This document shows positions 36,306 to 45,795 of a stretch of DNA of 64,000 nucleotides, piece after piece. The DNA comes from Paenibacillus sp. JJ-100 (GTDB taxonomy: Bacteria; Bacillota; Bacilli; Paenibacillales; Paenibacillaceae): NCBI RefSeq assembly GCF_948329825.1, contig NZ_CAOJCM010000002.1, positions 987,677 through 1,051,676 on the forward strand, given 5' to 3'. The notes under the pieces were generated by a model that was not told where the DNA came from, made no database searches, and saw nothing but the letters and a program-made list of their open reading frames with translations. Each line of letters opens with the position of its first letter. Within the stretch, counting starts at the first letter, position 1. Position numbers and translations under genes: made by a program.

Positions 36306-37190
36306 GTGTTACGGGTTATGAATGCGAACAAAATCTATCCCTGGTATTTTTCATCCGGCGCGATTCTATTATATCTGCTGTTCATCGTCGCTCCTGCCCT
36401 GCTCGGCATTTATTATTCCTTTACCGATTGGAACAGCTATAGTTCAGAGAAAAATTTTATCGGTCTGGAGCATTTCCGCACCATTCTCACAGGTGATCCA
36501 ACCTATCTGCTATTTATTAAAAATACAGTGCTGTTTACGCTGGTTACATCCATCGCCAAAACCGTTCTAGGTTTGTTCCTTGCCCTGCTGCTGGTTAGCG
36601 GTGTCAAAGCCGCCAATTGGCATCGAATGATCATCTTTTCACCTCAAGTATTATCTTTTCTGATTGTAGGTCTGGTGTTCAAAAGCCTGCTTGATCCAAA
36701 CAACGGGTTCGTTAATGTTACCCTGCGTTCCATCGGCCTCGATGTACTTGCCCAGAACTGGCTAGGCTCGCTCACTTGGGCCATGCCATCCATCATGGCT
36801 GTGGATACCTGGAAAGGTATGGGGTATATTATGGTGCTGTTTATCGCGGGACTGCTCGCTATTCCAAGGGATTATTATGAAGCTGCATCAATAGATGGTG
36901 CGGGCTTTATGCAAAAGCTGTTTCGTATTACCATCCCGATGCTGATGCCCACCATCACCATTGCCACAGTACTCAATATTACGTATGGTCTGCGTGTCTT
37001 TGATGCGGTATATGTACTGACCAACGGTGGTCCAGGCAATGCAACAGATGTGATTAACACAGCCGTTTATTCCTCTTTTGCCAAAGGGTACTGGGGACTC
37101 GGGAGCGCCCTGTCCACCATTCTCTTTGTCATCATGGCGATGATCTCATTTTTTATCATTCGTTTGATGAACCGAAAGGTGGAATACTGA
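36306..37190 (+). CDS. Sugar ABC transporter permease (UgpA/MalF type)
   Basis: 294 residues with six membrane helices and the EAA-type loop EAASIDGAGFMQKLFRITIPML. It starts with GTG at 36306, just after AGGAAGG; ATG at 36318 is the alternative but is further from that site. One base separates its stop from the next permease. Confidence 0.93.
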   Translation: MLRVMNANKIYPWYFSSGAILLYLLFIVAPALLGIYYSFTDWNSYSSEKNFIGLEHFRTILTGDPTYLLFIKNTVLFTLVTSIAKTVLGLFLALLLVSGVKAANWHRMIIFSPQVLSFLIVGLVFKSLLDPNNGFVNVTLRSIGLDVLAQNWLGSLTWAMPSIMAVDTWKGMGYIMVLFIAGLLAIPRDYYEAASIDGAGFMQKLFRITIPMLMPTITIATVLNITYGLRVFDAVYVLTNGGPGNATDVINTAVYSSFAKGYWGLGSALSTILFVIMAMISFFIIRLMNRKVEY

Positions 37191-37191
37191 A

Positions 37192-38016
37192 ATGCAATGG
37201 CGAAAAAGACTTGCCTCTCTGTCATTAAATATACTCGCCTGGCTATTAAGTCTGGTTGTACTGATTCCATTTGCCGTCATCCTGTTAAATTCATTCAAAT
37301 CAGACGCGGAAGCCAAGGTACTCAAGCTTACCCTTCCCGAGAAATTTGTGTTTGAAAATTATAAAATCGTCTACGAGCAGGGACACTTGGGTGGCTCCTT
37401 TTTCAACAGTCTGCTGCACTCTGGTGCCTCATCTCTACTGCTGGTATTTGTCGTGGCATTCTCTGCGTTCACCTTATCACGCAATCATTCCAGGCTCAGC
37501 AAGTTCCTATACTTCTTTCTGATCCTGGGCATTACGCTGCCGCTGAATTACATTCCGCTCATGGAAGTGATGAAATCATTAGGTATGATCAACTCCCACT
37601 TAGGTATGATTCTGCTCTATACCGCGATGGGAATTCCAATCTCCCTGTTCATCACCTATGCATTTGTCGGCAACATTCCGAAAGAATTGGACGAAGCGGC
37701 AATCATGGATGGATGCAGCGGAATCAAGTTATTCCTTCGAATTATCGTACCTTTGTTAACCTCGGTGCTAGTGACTGTATTTGTTTTGAATTTTCTGAGT
37801 GTCTGGAATGAGTTCACTGCGCCGCTCTATATGCTGAATACGGTGGAGATGTGGCCTATGACTCTGGCTGTTTATAACTTCTTCGGACAATTCAGTGCCA
37901 AATGGAATCTCGTCAGTGCCGATATCGTGCTCACCTCGCTGCCCGTGTTGATCGTATTCCTCATCGGGCAGAAGTACATTGTCGGAGGTCTGACCTCCGG
38001 TGCAGTGAAGGGTTAG
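37192..38016 (+). CDS. Sugar ABC transporter permease (UgpE/MalG type)
   Basis: 274 residues, six helices, EAA loop DEAAIMDGCSGIKLFLRIIVPLL. Forms the heterodimeric channel with the preceding gene. Last gene of the transporter operon. Confidence 0.93.
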   Translation: MQWRKRLASLSLNILAWLLSLVVLIPFAVILLNSFKSDAEAKVLKLTLPEKFVFENYKIVYEQGHLGGSFFNSLLHSGASSLLLVFVVAFSAFTLSRNHSRLSKFLYFFLILGITLPLNYIPLMEVMKSLGMINSHLGMILLYTAMGIPISLFITYAFVGNIPKELDEAAIMDGCSGIKLFLRIIVPLLTSVLVTVFVLNFLSVWNEFTAPLYMLNTVEMWPMTLAVYNFFGQFSAKWNLVSADIVLTSLPVLIVFLIGQKYIVGGLTSGAVKG

Positions 38017-38074
38017 GTTGGATTGAAGCCGTTTAACACAAGATAATACTATCCCTGCATTTTTTTGAAAAAAG

Positions 38075-38143
38075 AGCCCTCGACTGAACGACATGTGCAC
38101 CGTTAGATATTCAGAACGGATTAACATGCATCAGACGAGGGCT
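38075..38143 (-). terminator. Branched terminator-like structure after the MFS gene
   Basis: Reverse strand: AGCCCTCG-T-CTGA (38143 downward) pairs with TCAG-T-CGAGGGCT (ending 38075), enclosing an inner CCGTT ... AACGG hairpin, then TCTTTTTTC. Works as a terminator for the MFS operon; the inner hairpin makes it unusual. Confidence 0.6.
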
Positions 38144-38172
38144 GTCTTGATTACGAGAACGATAAAATCATA

Positions 38173-39516
38173 TTAATCATGAGCGAGTCCGCCTACATCG
38201 GGAGGTGAGGCGATTTCGTTGCTCTGCTCCAGTGACTTGATCATTTTCAGACGTGACGTGACAAGTGCAATCAGAATGACGAACAGACCTGCAATGATAA
38301 ACAACAAAGCGATGCCTCTACCTGGTCCGATTCCGATAATCTGACCTACGGAAGATGCCAGTGCTCCCCCCTCCACCAGAAGTGGATTAAACACATCGTC
38401 TGCCAAAAATCCAGCTAAACTGTAAGCGATAATGAAGCCAAGTTGAGACAAAATACCGATGATGCCCCACACTCTCCCCTGCTTTTCATTCGCTATATTG
38501 TTGCGCACCAATACATCTGCGCTCATATTCACAAACGGAAGTGAGGAGAGGAACAGAAATCCTGCAAAGATGATAAAGTAAATATTCGTCGAAACACCCA
38601 GCAGCGAGAATGCCAGACCACACATAACTAGCCCTGCAACCAGAACACTGGCATATTTCTTGGTCATTGTAAAAATACCGATGCACAAGCTGCTGATCAA
38701 CATGCCGATGGCACTAACGGATTGAAACGTACCCAGTGTCTTCGCATCTGTAAACGACAGCAGCATCGGACCAATAAGTGTCTCCAGAAAACCGAGATAG
38801 AAGGTCACCAGAGAGATAATAATGACAAGCAGCAACACGCCCTTGTTGGTAACTACCTCTGTCCAACCTTCCTTAATGTCGGTCATCCAGTTATGATCGT
38901 CTTTGTCTTCACGCTCCACCTTCATGCTTTTGCGAATGACCAGCACGGCCAGAATGGCAATCAGGAACGTTGCAATATTAATCATCATAATGACTTCAAT
39001 CGTCGTCACACTAAGCAGAATACCTGCAATAATTGGCGAAAATAAAAACTTGGAGGATTCTGCGAGTTGCACAAGTCCGCTGCCTTTGGAGAACTGATCC
39101 TTATCCAGCAGGTCTGTCGCTGACGCTTTGTATGCTGGGCTTTGCAACGCTGAGAATACCGAACTGAACGCCACGCCTACATAAATATGCCACAACTGAA
39201 TATCCCCCGTCAGCATAATAGACAGGATAAAAACCAAACCAGCTGCCGAGCCAAGGTCACCAATAATCATCATCGTACGGCGGTCAAAACGGTCAGCCAG
39301 CACACCTCCGATCGGGCGGAGCAAAATGTTGGGTAGAAACGTAAATAACGTAATCAGCGCCACACTGGTTGCCGTATTAGTTTTTTCGAAGGCATATACT
39401 CCCAGGGAGAACGCGGTCAGTCCGATACCAATCATCGAGATGAGTTGCCCGAACCAGACGATAAGAAATTTACGGAATGACTTGTTTACCCTGTTTTCTA
39501 TAAAATGTTGCTCCAT
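38173..39516 (-). CDS. MFS exporter (MFS_3 / EntS-macrolide efflux type)
   Basis: 447 residues with about 12 membrane helices. The loop motif GGVLADRFDRRTMMIIGDL after the second helix is typical of MFS_3 exporters. It is likely to be a drug or metabolite pump. Eighteen bases separate it from the TetR gene, so the regulator and pump are co-transcribed. Confidence 0.9.
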   Translation of the reverse strand: MEQHFIENRVNKSFRKFLIVWFGQLISMIGIGLTAFSLGVYAFEKTNTATSVALITLFTFLPNILLRPIGGVLADRFDRRTMMIIGDLGSAAGLVFILSIMLTGDIQLWHIYVGVAFSSVFSALQSPAYKASATDLLDKDQFSKGSGLVQLAESSKFLFSPIIAGILLSVTTIEVIMMINIATFLIAILAVLVIRKSMKVEREDKDDHNWMTDIKEGWTEVVTNKGVLLLVIIISLVTFYLGFLETLIGPMLLSFTDAKTLGTFQSVSAIGMLISSLCIGIFTMTKKYASVLVAGLVMCGLAFSLLGVSTNIYFIIFAGFLFLSSLPFVNMSADVLVRNNIANEKQGRVWGIIGILSQLGFIIAYSLAGFLADDVFNPLLVEGGALASSVGQIIGIGPGRGIALLFIIAGLFVILIALVTSRLKMIKSLEQSNEIASPPDVGGLAHD

Positions 39517-39534
39517 CCTCTACCCTCTTTCCCA

Positions 39535-40170
39535 TTAAGCTTGATGTGGAAAATATAACTGAGTCACATAAGTAAAGCTTCCTGGTTCCGCCCCCAGAAC
39601 ACGTTCCATGATCCCTGCAAAAGCTTCAATTTTTTTCTCGTACTGCTCTGCCTCCCACTGGAAGATACCTTGGTCCAGAATAAATTGAGAGGAAACAAAC
39701 AAAAATTCAATACTCTCCCGAGGAGTTGATGTTTGAAACACTCCCTCCTGAATACCTTGCTCAATTACCTCAGTCAAAATAGGACTTAATTGCAGCACCG
39801 TCTCAACAAGACTCTTTTGGTGCATCTCCACATTCTGGACATCGTGCAGCTGCTCAATTACACCTAGCTTTCGCTCGTCAGGCTGATTTTGGGCCGTGAT
39901 AATCTGAAAAATCTTTTCATGAGCGCTTAATTCCGGGTCAGATACTATACGCCTTGCTGCGGCGACACCACTGGTAATAAAACGCGTGATGATCGCATGC
40001 ATGACCTCTTCTTTGGACTGAAAGTAATAATAAAACGTACCTTTTGCGATGTCACAAGCCTCAAGAATATCCATGATGGTTGCTTTCGTATAGCCTTTGG
40101 TCATAAACAACATTTCGGCAGCATCGAGAATTTCGTTTCTGCGTTGTTCCGGATTTTTCGTCACTCTCAT
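39535..40170 (-). CDS. TetR-family repressor
   Basis: 211 residues from ATG at 40170 (GGGGAGGCCTCATCG upstream; the earlier ATG at 40218 lies in the operator region). N-terminal helix-turn-helix: TKATIMDILEACDIAKGTFYYYF. The ligand domain is variable. A perfect 15-bp dyad directly upstream is its likely operator. Probably controls itself and the MFS pump. Confidence 0.9.
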   Translation of the reverse strand: MRVTKNPEQRRNEILDAAEMLFMTKGYTKATIMDILEACDIAKGTFYYYFQSKEEVMHAIITRFITSGVAAARRIVSDPELSAHEKIFQIITAQNQPDERKLGVIEQLHDVQNVEMHQKSLVETVLQLSPILTEVIEQGIQEGVFQTSTPRESIEFLFVSSQFILDQGIFQWEAEQYEKKIEAFAGIMERVLGAEPGSFTYVTQLYFPHQA

Positions 40171-40191
40171 CGATGAGGCCTCCCCTCTACT

Positions 40192-40206
40192 GACCGACTG
40201 TCGGTC
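40192..40206. promoter_or_regulatory. Probable TetR operator
   Basis: GACCGACTGTCGGTC: 7-base arms symmetric around one central base. Sits 22 bases upstream of the TetR start and 25 bases after the ABC ATPase stop (reading right to left). Confidence 0.6.
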
Positions 40207-40230
40207 TATTTTAATCATGATAATCCATGG

Positions 40231-41001
40231 TTAGAACCCCATACTTACTAACCATTGCCCTAATTGACTTTCTCTGCTTTTCAAATCTTCTCGTTCTTTC
40301 ACATATTTACCGATACGTTTGTCTGCAACCAGCTGTCCATCCATCATAAACAATACTCGTTCCGAGCGAGCAGCAACTTTAACATCGTGAGTCACGAGTA
40401 AAATCGTTGTACCAACTGCTGCGTTAATATCACCAAGAATGTCCATAATTTCATGTGTTGATTTTGAATTCAGCGCTCCGGTAGGTTCATCTCCGAACAG
40501 AATATCCGGATTGTTGATCAAAGCCCGGCATATCGCAATCCTTTGCAGTTGTCCCCCTGAAGCTTGGGTAATGTTATGCTCAGCCAATTCGTCGATTCCC
40601 ATTTTTTTCATTAATGACATCGCACGGTTGTTAATCGTGACTCGGTTGCTCTTTTTAGCCAGATAAGCAGAAAGGATGATGTTGTCGAGCAGATTTAAAT
40701 TTTTGAGCAGATGAATGTTTTGAAAAATAAAACCCATTTTGGTCAAGCGCAGACTTGCCAGCTCTTTCTCGGGAAATGCTGATATCTGCTTGCCGTTGAA
40801 AAACACACTGCCTGTGCTGATCTGATCCATACCACTGATGTTATAGAGCAAGGTCGATTTACCCGAACCGGATGGTCCCATGATGGAGACAAACTCTCCT
40901 TTTTTGAGCTGCAGATTAATATCTTTCAGAATACGATGTTCTTCATTCTCGCCAATCGCTACGGATTTATTCACATCTCTAGCTTCTAGTATGGTAGTCA
41001 T
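40231..41001 (-). CDS. ABC transporter ATP-binding protein (MacB/LolD type)
   Basis: 256 residues. Walker A GPSGSGKSTLLYNISG, signature ASGGQLQRIAICRAL, Walker B ILFGDEPTGALNSKS, H-loop LLVTHDVK. Works with the FtsX-type permease immediately upstream (16 bases). The subclass drives lipid, peptide or antibiotic efflux or sensing rather than import. Confidence 0.93.
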   Translation of the reverse strand: MTTILEARDVNKSVAIGENEEHRILKDINLQLKKGEFVSIMGPSGSGKSTLLYNISGMDQISTGSVFFNGKQISAFPEKELASLRLTKMGFIFQNIHLLKNLNLLDNIILSAYLAKKSNRVTINNRAMSLMKKMGIDELAEHNITQASGGQLQRIAICRALINNPDILFGDEPTGALNSKSTHEIMDILGDINAAVGTTILLVTHDVKVAARSERVLFMMDGQLVADKRIGKYVKEREDLKSRESQLGQWLVSMGF

Positions 41002-41016
41002 ATTGGTTATGCCTCC

Positions 41017-43350
41017 CTATTCCACAATCATTTTCGAAATGCTAGTTTCCCGTATTGACTGAATGCTGATCCATGCTGTAATGATAATCGTTCCTGCCAG
41101 TAGCAATGGACAGAGCACATACGCCTGCACCGGATCAATCACAAATACAATCTTTGAGGCACCAAATGAGGACATAATGCCACTAACCAGCATTGACCCC
41201 AGTGTATTGGATAAGACTGTGCCTGTCGCGACACCTACAATCAGGATAACTAATGACATCACGACATACTTCAATTTGATCTTGGATAAAGCAAAACCGA
41301 TGCTTCGCAATACAGCAATGTCATTGTTATCTTTGGCGACCATCATCTGTAGGAACAGTGAGGTAATCAAAATGGAAATGAACACTCCAATGGTCAGTGC
41401 TAGAGTGGTTACCAGCTTCAATTGCTGAATCGTGCCACCAAGTGTTTGATTCAAGTAACCTTGAAGGTCCGTTACACGTGCCGGTGAGAAGTCTTTCTCA
41501 TACGCTGCAATTTTGCTTGCCATGACTCCACGATCTTTTAGATCCAAGCTGACGACATACCACAGCACACTCTCCTTGTTGTAAGGTAATAGTGCCTTCG
41601 CTGTTTTGCCACCATTGGTCACATCCTGATAGATGCCACTGACGGTCATCACCTGATCCTTACCTCCCACCAGCAAGGTCAACTGATCCCCTGTTTTGAG
41701 TTTGCGTTCGCTGCTACTCGCATCCGAGAGAGCAATCTCCCGATCTGTTGCTGGTGCGTTCCCGCTCAGATAAGACAAAGGAAAAATGCTGAAATCTCCG
41801 CTCTCCACGCTGAGATTATCATAGCTACCTTCGGCATTACGAATCTTGAACTGGCTCGTTACGAGAGGTGAATATTTCTGAACATCTGCGTCATTCTCAA
41901 TCTCGTTAACCAATTGGGCATAACGTAGCTCTACGTCGTCGGTATGCCTAAGATCGATTCGAATATCACTTTGCCCTACCCCCATATAAGATATGAAGCT
42001 CGGCGCCTGCAATGTATTCAAAAAGTTAAGTGGCACAATCATAATAAATGAGCTGACGATAAACACGAATAATAACAAACGGAACATTTTCATACGCTGC
42101 ACCACATCCTTAAGCCCAAGGAAAATAGGCACGGAAGACCAGCGATTACGAGACAGACTTAAACGGTTCCGAACAATCTTGGTATCACCCAAACTTCCGG
42201 TACGAAGGGCTTCCACTGCGGAGATTGAACGAAAACGACGAAGCACGGCACGGCAGAATAGGACAACCATGGTGAATATCAAACCGGCTGCAAGCAGAGG
42301 TACGGCGAAATGCAGTAATGTAGCCGGTGCTTTCCCCATATACAGCATAATGTTGGATACAAAAAGCTGATTCACCCCAATGGAAGCCACATATCCCAGA
42401 ATGGAAGCCAAACCGGCCATAAACACATATTTGATCAGATAGAGCCGCTTGATATCTTTCTCCGCAATACCGATGGCTTTCATCACGCTGATCTCGCGGT
42501 AATCCTCTTCAATGGTTGCGAGCATGGTAAAACGAATGCATAACATCGCAATAAGAATCAGTATGAGACTGACCAAAATAATAACGGCTGCAATAATTCC
42601 GTCTGTCATCGCATTGAGCAGTTGGAACAAACCATAGGTCACTACCGGCCCAGCGTTAGGTAGCCCTGCATTTTGATAGGCTTGAATGAACTCACTCGTT
42701 TTGGCGGGATCGTGCAGACGGAACTCAATGAGATATTCCATCTCTCCGACACCCTGCTTCAATTGATTCAGATCATTCGGGCTTACGATAAAACGTTTGG
42801 AGTGCACGACAGATGGATTCATTTGTGCATCACGCACAAAATCAACAATGGTGTATAAACGCTCAAACGCCCCATTATTGATCCGAACCTGATCTCCGAT
42901 ATTTAATTTATTTTGCTGCAAATAGTACACGGGCACAGCGATCTCACCATCACGAACCTGAATAATTTCACTGTTCAGATTCAGCAAATAATCAAATTGC
43001 TGATTTTGTGTAACCAGATCAATATCCATGACGGTATTTTTCTCGGACTCAGCACCGAGATACAGGTTAGCTCCATCAATATTGACCATCTCGACAATCT
43101 GATGCTGCTCAACCATTGTATTTCCTTCGGCCCAGGTGTTCACTTGGACCTGATCCAGCTCTCCAGCGTGCATTTGCACAAAATGAGGTGTCTTCGATTC
43201 AGAGAACAGATACTGTATGGAACTCGTCAGCTCCATGATCATTCGAGAACCAGAAGATACCAGCAAGGCAGCGAGCAGAACAAAAATAAACAGGGCCGCC
43301 GTAATTCCTTTTTTCCTCATCAAGTCGTTTCTCAGCATTCTCAGCAGCAT
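41017..43350 (-). CDS. FtsX-like ABC permease (MacB type, large)
   Basis: 777 residues: N-terminal membrane helix, an extracellular domain, three helices (FtsX domain), then a second helix plus a large extracellular domain and three more helices, i.e. two FtsX modules fused. Cytosolic turns read ISVMKAIGIAEKDIKRLYLIK and IAVLRSIGFALSKIKLKYV. Typical of Firmicutes antimicrobial-peptide or lipid export permeases. Confidence 0.9.
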   Translation of the reverse strand: MLLRMLRNDLMRKKGITAALFIFVLLAALLVSSGSRMIMELTSSIQYLFSESKTPHFVQMHAGELDQVQVNTWAEGNTMVEQHQIVEMVNIDGANLYLGAESEKNTVMDIDLVTQNQQFDYLLNLNSEIIQVRDGEIAVPVYYLQQNKLNIGDQVRINNGAFERLYTIVDFVRDAQMNPSVVHSKRFIVSPNDLNQLKQGVGEMEYLIEFRLHDPAKTSEFIQAYQNAGLPNAGPVVTYGLFQLLNAMTDGIIAAVIILVSLILILIAMLCIRFTMLATIEEDYREISVMKAIGIAEKDIKRLYLIKYVFMAGLASILGYVASIGVNQLFVSNIMLYMGKAPATLLHFAVPLLAAGLIFTMVVLFCRAVLRRFRSISAVEALRTGSLGDTKIVRNRLSLSRNRWSSVPIFLGLKDVVQRMKMFRLLLFVFIVSSFIMIVPLNFLNTLQAPSFISYMGVGQSDIRIDLRHTDDVELRYAQLVNEIENDADVQKYSPLVTSQFKIRNAEGSYDNLSVESGDFSIFPLSYLSGNAPATDREIALSDASSSERKLKTGDQLTLLVGGKDQVMTVSGIYQDVTNGGKTAKALLPYNKESVLWYVVSLDLKDRGVMASKIAAYEKDFSPARVTDLQGYLNQTLGGTIQQLKLVTTLALTIGVFISILITSLFLQMMVAKDNNDIAVLRSIGFALSKIKLKYVVMSLVILIVGVATGTVLSNTLGSMLVSGIMSSFGASKIVFVIDPVQAYVLCPLLLAGTIIITAWISIQSIRETSISKMIVE

Positions 43351-43372
43351 AAACTAACATGGCTCCTCCCAT

Positions 43373-44134
43373 CTACTCTACTATGTTCAGTCTTTCTAAC
43401 GCTGGGGTCATGAAGCTTGTCAGGTAATACGCCACCGTTGCAGGGTGGTGCATGATAAACATATGCGTACCTTCTCTAATGGTCTGAAGCTTCATCGGGA
43501 CATCGAAATAAGGTTCCCACTTCAGCACGGATTGAAGGGGAACAGCATTGTCCCGTTCTCCCCGCAGATACAGTACTGGCAGTGAAATAGGCTGATATTC
43601 AAGTGTTGCAGCGGATTCCAGCATTCGAAAATCCGCCCGTATTACAGGCATGAAGTACTGCAAAAGTTCTTTTTCATGGATAAGATCTTTCGGCAGACCG
43701 TCATAAGAAAAGAGTTGATGAATCAGCTGATCATCAGACATCTGGTCGTAGCGGTTGACCGCACAATCGGCAGGTGTGTTGCAGGCTGATAACACAAGCC
43801 TTAATGTTTGAGCTACATCTGGGAGCTCCTTCTGGATACGCTCGGCAACATAATAAGCGGCAATTCCGCCCAAGCTGTGTCCAAACAACGTTGCACCAGG
43901 TTGGATTACTGGCAACAGTTCTTGGGTGTAAAGGTCTACAAGCTGCTGCATATGTTCCAGAGGCTGTTCAGCATTCATCCCATGACCGGGAGGTGTGAAC
44001 GCCCATATTTCTGTATCCGGAAGGTAAGGCACTAGAGGATTAAAACTCTGAGCATATCCACCCAGATAAGGAAAACAGATCAGCTGCCTGTTCCCCTGTC
44101 CCTTTTGCAGTCGTTCGAGGTAAGTCTGTGCCAT
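43373..44134 (-). CDS. Type II thioesterase (alpha/beta hydrolase)
   Basis: 253 residues. The Ser nucleophile is in LFGHSLGGIAAYY (about residue 86); the N-terminal LICFPYLGGYAQSFNPLV and FTPPGHGMNAEQP match editing thioesterases of NRPS/PKS systems. The late RGERDNAVPL and EGTHMFIMHHP supply the Asp and His. No NRPS or PKS gene is in the window. It is the first gene of the operon with the ABC pair, TetR and MFS pump. Confidence 0.85.
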   Translation of the reverse strand: MAQTYLERLQKGQGNRQLICFPYLGGYAQSFNPLVPYLPDTEIWAFTPPGHGMNAEQPLEHMQQLVDLYTQELLPVIQPGATLFGHSLGGIAAYYVAERIQKELPDVAQTLRLVLSACNTPADCAVNRYDQMSDDQLIHQLFSYDGLPKDLIHEKELLQYFMPVIRADFRMLESAATLEYQPISLPVLYLRGERDNAVPLQSVLKWEPYFDVPMKLQTIREGTHMFIMHHPATVAYYLTSFMTPALERLNIVE

Positions 44135-44303
44135 CGATCTTCACCACCGTTAATTTTTTATTTTCTATTCAAAACATATGTAAGGAATGTCTAGAGCGTT
44201 GTGCTGACTTTTTTAGAACCAAAATCACATTGCTGTTTTACTCCTGCCAATCTGTCAACTTGGAATCATTTGTAACTAAATGAATTAATTTATAGATACC
44301 CAC

Positions 44304-44331
44304 ATTATATAATCACTCTCTCATTTGTCAA
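44304..44331 (-). promoter_or_regulatory. Promoter of the thioesterase-ABC operon
   Basis: Reverse strand: TTGACA (44331-44326), 16-base spacer, TATAAT (44309-44304). Predicted start near 44297, giving an untranslated leader of about 160 bases before the thioesterase ATG at 44134. Both boxes are perfect. Confidence 0.65.
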
Positions 44332-44602
44332 TGCGTACATATTTTTCTATTTTGTCGAAGCTTTTTACATATTTCTTCTCGTATACGCAATGAATCTATT
44401 ATAACTAGTTCTATTTAACTTGAAATTCACGGGACTCGAATGCTATTTTTTACATATATTCAACCAATAAATGTTTCTTTTTTAACACTCCCAAAGAACC
44501 ACCTCTCATTTATTTCATGTTCAAAAAATTGAATAACCACTGGGTTGATTTTCATCAATCAATTATTCAGACTACTTAAGTCGTCTTTGTAGATAATAAA
44601 AA

Positions 44603-44637
44603 TTGACAACAATTTATAATGTAACTATTATAGTTAC
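44603..44637 (+). promoter_or_regulatory. Promoter with overlapping 17-bp palindromic operator
   Basis: TTGACA (44603-44608), 17-base spacer, TATTAT (44626-44631). GTAACTATTATAGTTAC (44621-44637) is an inverted repeat with 7-base arms covering the -10. It resembles operators of HxlR/MarR-type regulators next to NAD(P)H oxidoreductase genes. The gap 44135-44787 contains no gene besides these two promoters and is AT-rich. Confidence 0.65.
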
Positions 44638-44787
44638 ATAGATGGAAATATAGCTTCACACATCTACAGCTGCTCCTTGGAAGTTGTGTAATCCTATACT
44701 TCGCAGGCAAGCTGTACATACACGATTGTTCGACAAGAAGTTGCTAAGATGCAAATGTTTGCAGACTACATTTTAGGAGGAAACAAA

Positions 44788-45642
44788 ATGAAATTGTTAG
44801 TTACAGGTGCTACAGGTAAGCTTGGTTCACTGGTCGTAGAAGCACTGTTGAAAATGAATGCCACTGCCGACTTGGCTGTTAGTGTGCGTTCACCGGAAAA
44901 AGCAGAAGCATTGCGCTCCCAAGGTGTAGATGTTCGTCACGGTGATTTCGATCAACCCGAGACACTGGCAAAAGCTTTTGATGGAGTAGACCGCTTGCTG
45001 CTCATCTCCACAGACGGTGATAACGAAACACGTATTCGTCAGCACCAAACTGCTGTTCAGGCTGCCAAAAAAGCAGGTGTCGGTTACATCGCATATACAA
45101 GTGTTGTCAACGCCGAGCATAACCCGCTCTCCCTTGCTGAGGTGCACCGCAAGACAGAACAAGCGATTCGTGAGTCTGGTATCCAATATACCTTCTTACG
45201 GAATAACTGGTACCTTGAAAATGAGGCTGGAAGTGTACAAGCTGTTACTCAGGGCGCGCCTTGGGTACATGCAACGAATGACAGCCAAGTGGGCTGGGCT
45301 ACCCGCCGTGATTATGCTGAAGCTGCTGCTATAGTACTTGCAGGTAAAGGACATGAGAACAAGGTCTACGAATTGTCTGGTAAACTGCGCACACAAGCTG
45401 AGCTTGCTGCGATTGCTGGTGAAGTGCTTGGACAGGAAATTAACGTACAAAATGTGGACGATGCTGCTTACGCGGACATCATGAAAGGTGCAGGTTTGCC
45501 TGATTTTGTAGTGTCCATGCTGGTTGAAATGCAGGGAGCAATCCGCCAAGGCGCACTAGCAGTGGAGAGCGATGAGTTGGAAACATTGCTTGGACGTCCA
45601 GCTCAACCGTTAAGTGAAGGCTTGAAGGCCATTTTGAGTTAA
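44788..45642 (+). CDS. NmrA-type NAD(P)-binding oxidoreductase (QOR2/YtfG-like)
   Basis: 284 residues from ATG at 44788 (TTTAGGAGGAAACAAA before it). Rossmann start MKLLVTGATGKLGSLVVEAL, and further on RLLLISTDGD, YTSVVNAEHNPL and the family's VGWATRRDYAEAAA. It belongs to the atypical short-chain dehydrogenases acting on quinones or as redox sensors. The upstream leader is about 150 bases and the palindrome suggests stress-inducible control. Confidence 0.88.
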   Translation: MKLLVTGATGKLGSLVVEALLKMNATADLAVSVRSPEKAEALRSQGVDVRHGDFDQPETLAKAFDGVDRLLLISTDGDNETRIRQHQTAVQAAKKAGVGYIAYTSVVNAEHNPLSLAEVHRKTEQAIRESGIQYTFLRNNWYLENEAGSVQAVTQGAPWVHATNDSQVGWATRRDYAEAAAIVLAGKGHENKVYELSGKLRTQAELAAIAGEVLGQEINVQNVDDAAYADIMKGAGLPDFVVSMLVEMQGAIRQGALAVESDELETLLGRPAQPLSEGLKAILS

Positions 45643-45682
45643 TCACTCCGCCATCTCTAATTTTGATAAATGTACACAACTT

Positions 45683-45732
45683 AAAAAGGGTTGTTCCTGT
45701 CATTGAATGACATGCGGAACAACCCTTTTTTT
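45683..45732. terminator. Strong bidirectional terminator
   Basis: AAAAAGGGTTGTTCC (from 45683) pairs with GGAACAACCCTTTTT. An inner TGTCATTGAATGACA hairpin extends it. It serves the oxidoreductase gene and possibly the convergent KptA gene. Confidence 0.85.
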
Positions 45733-45795
45733 GCTTATTTGTACACTCTGAACAAAATACGGCAAATGGTCAACATACAGCCCGCATCCAGCTTA

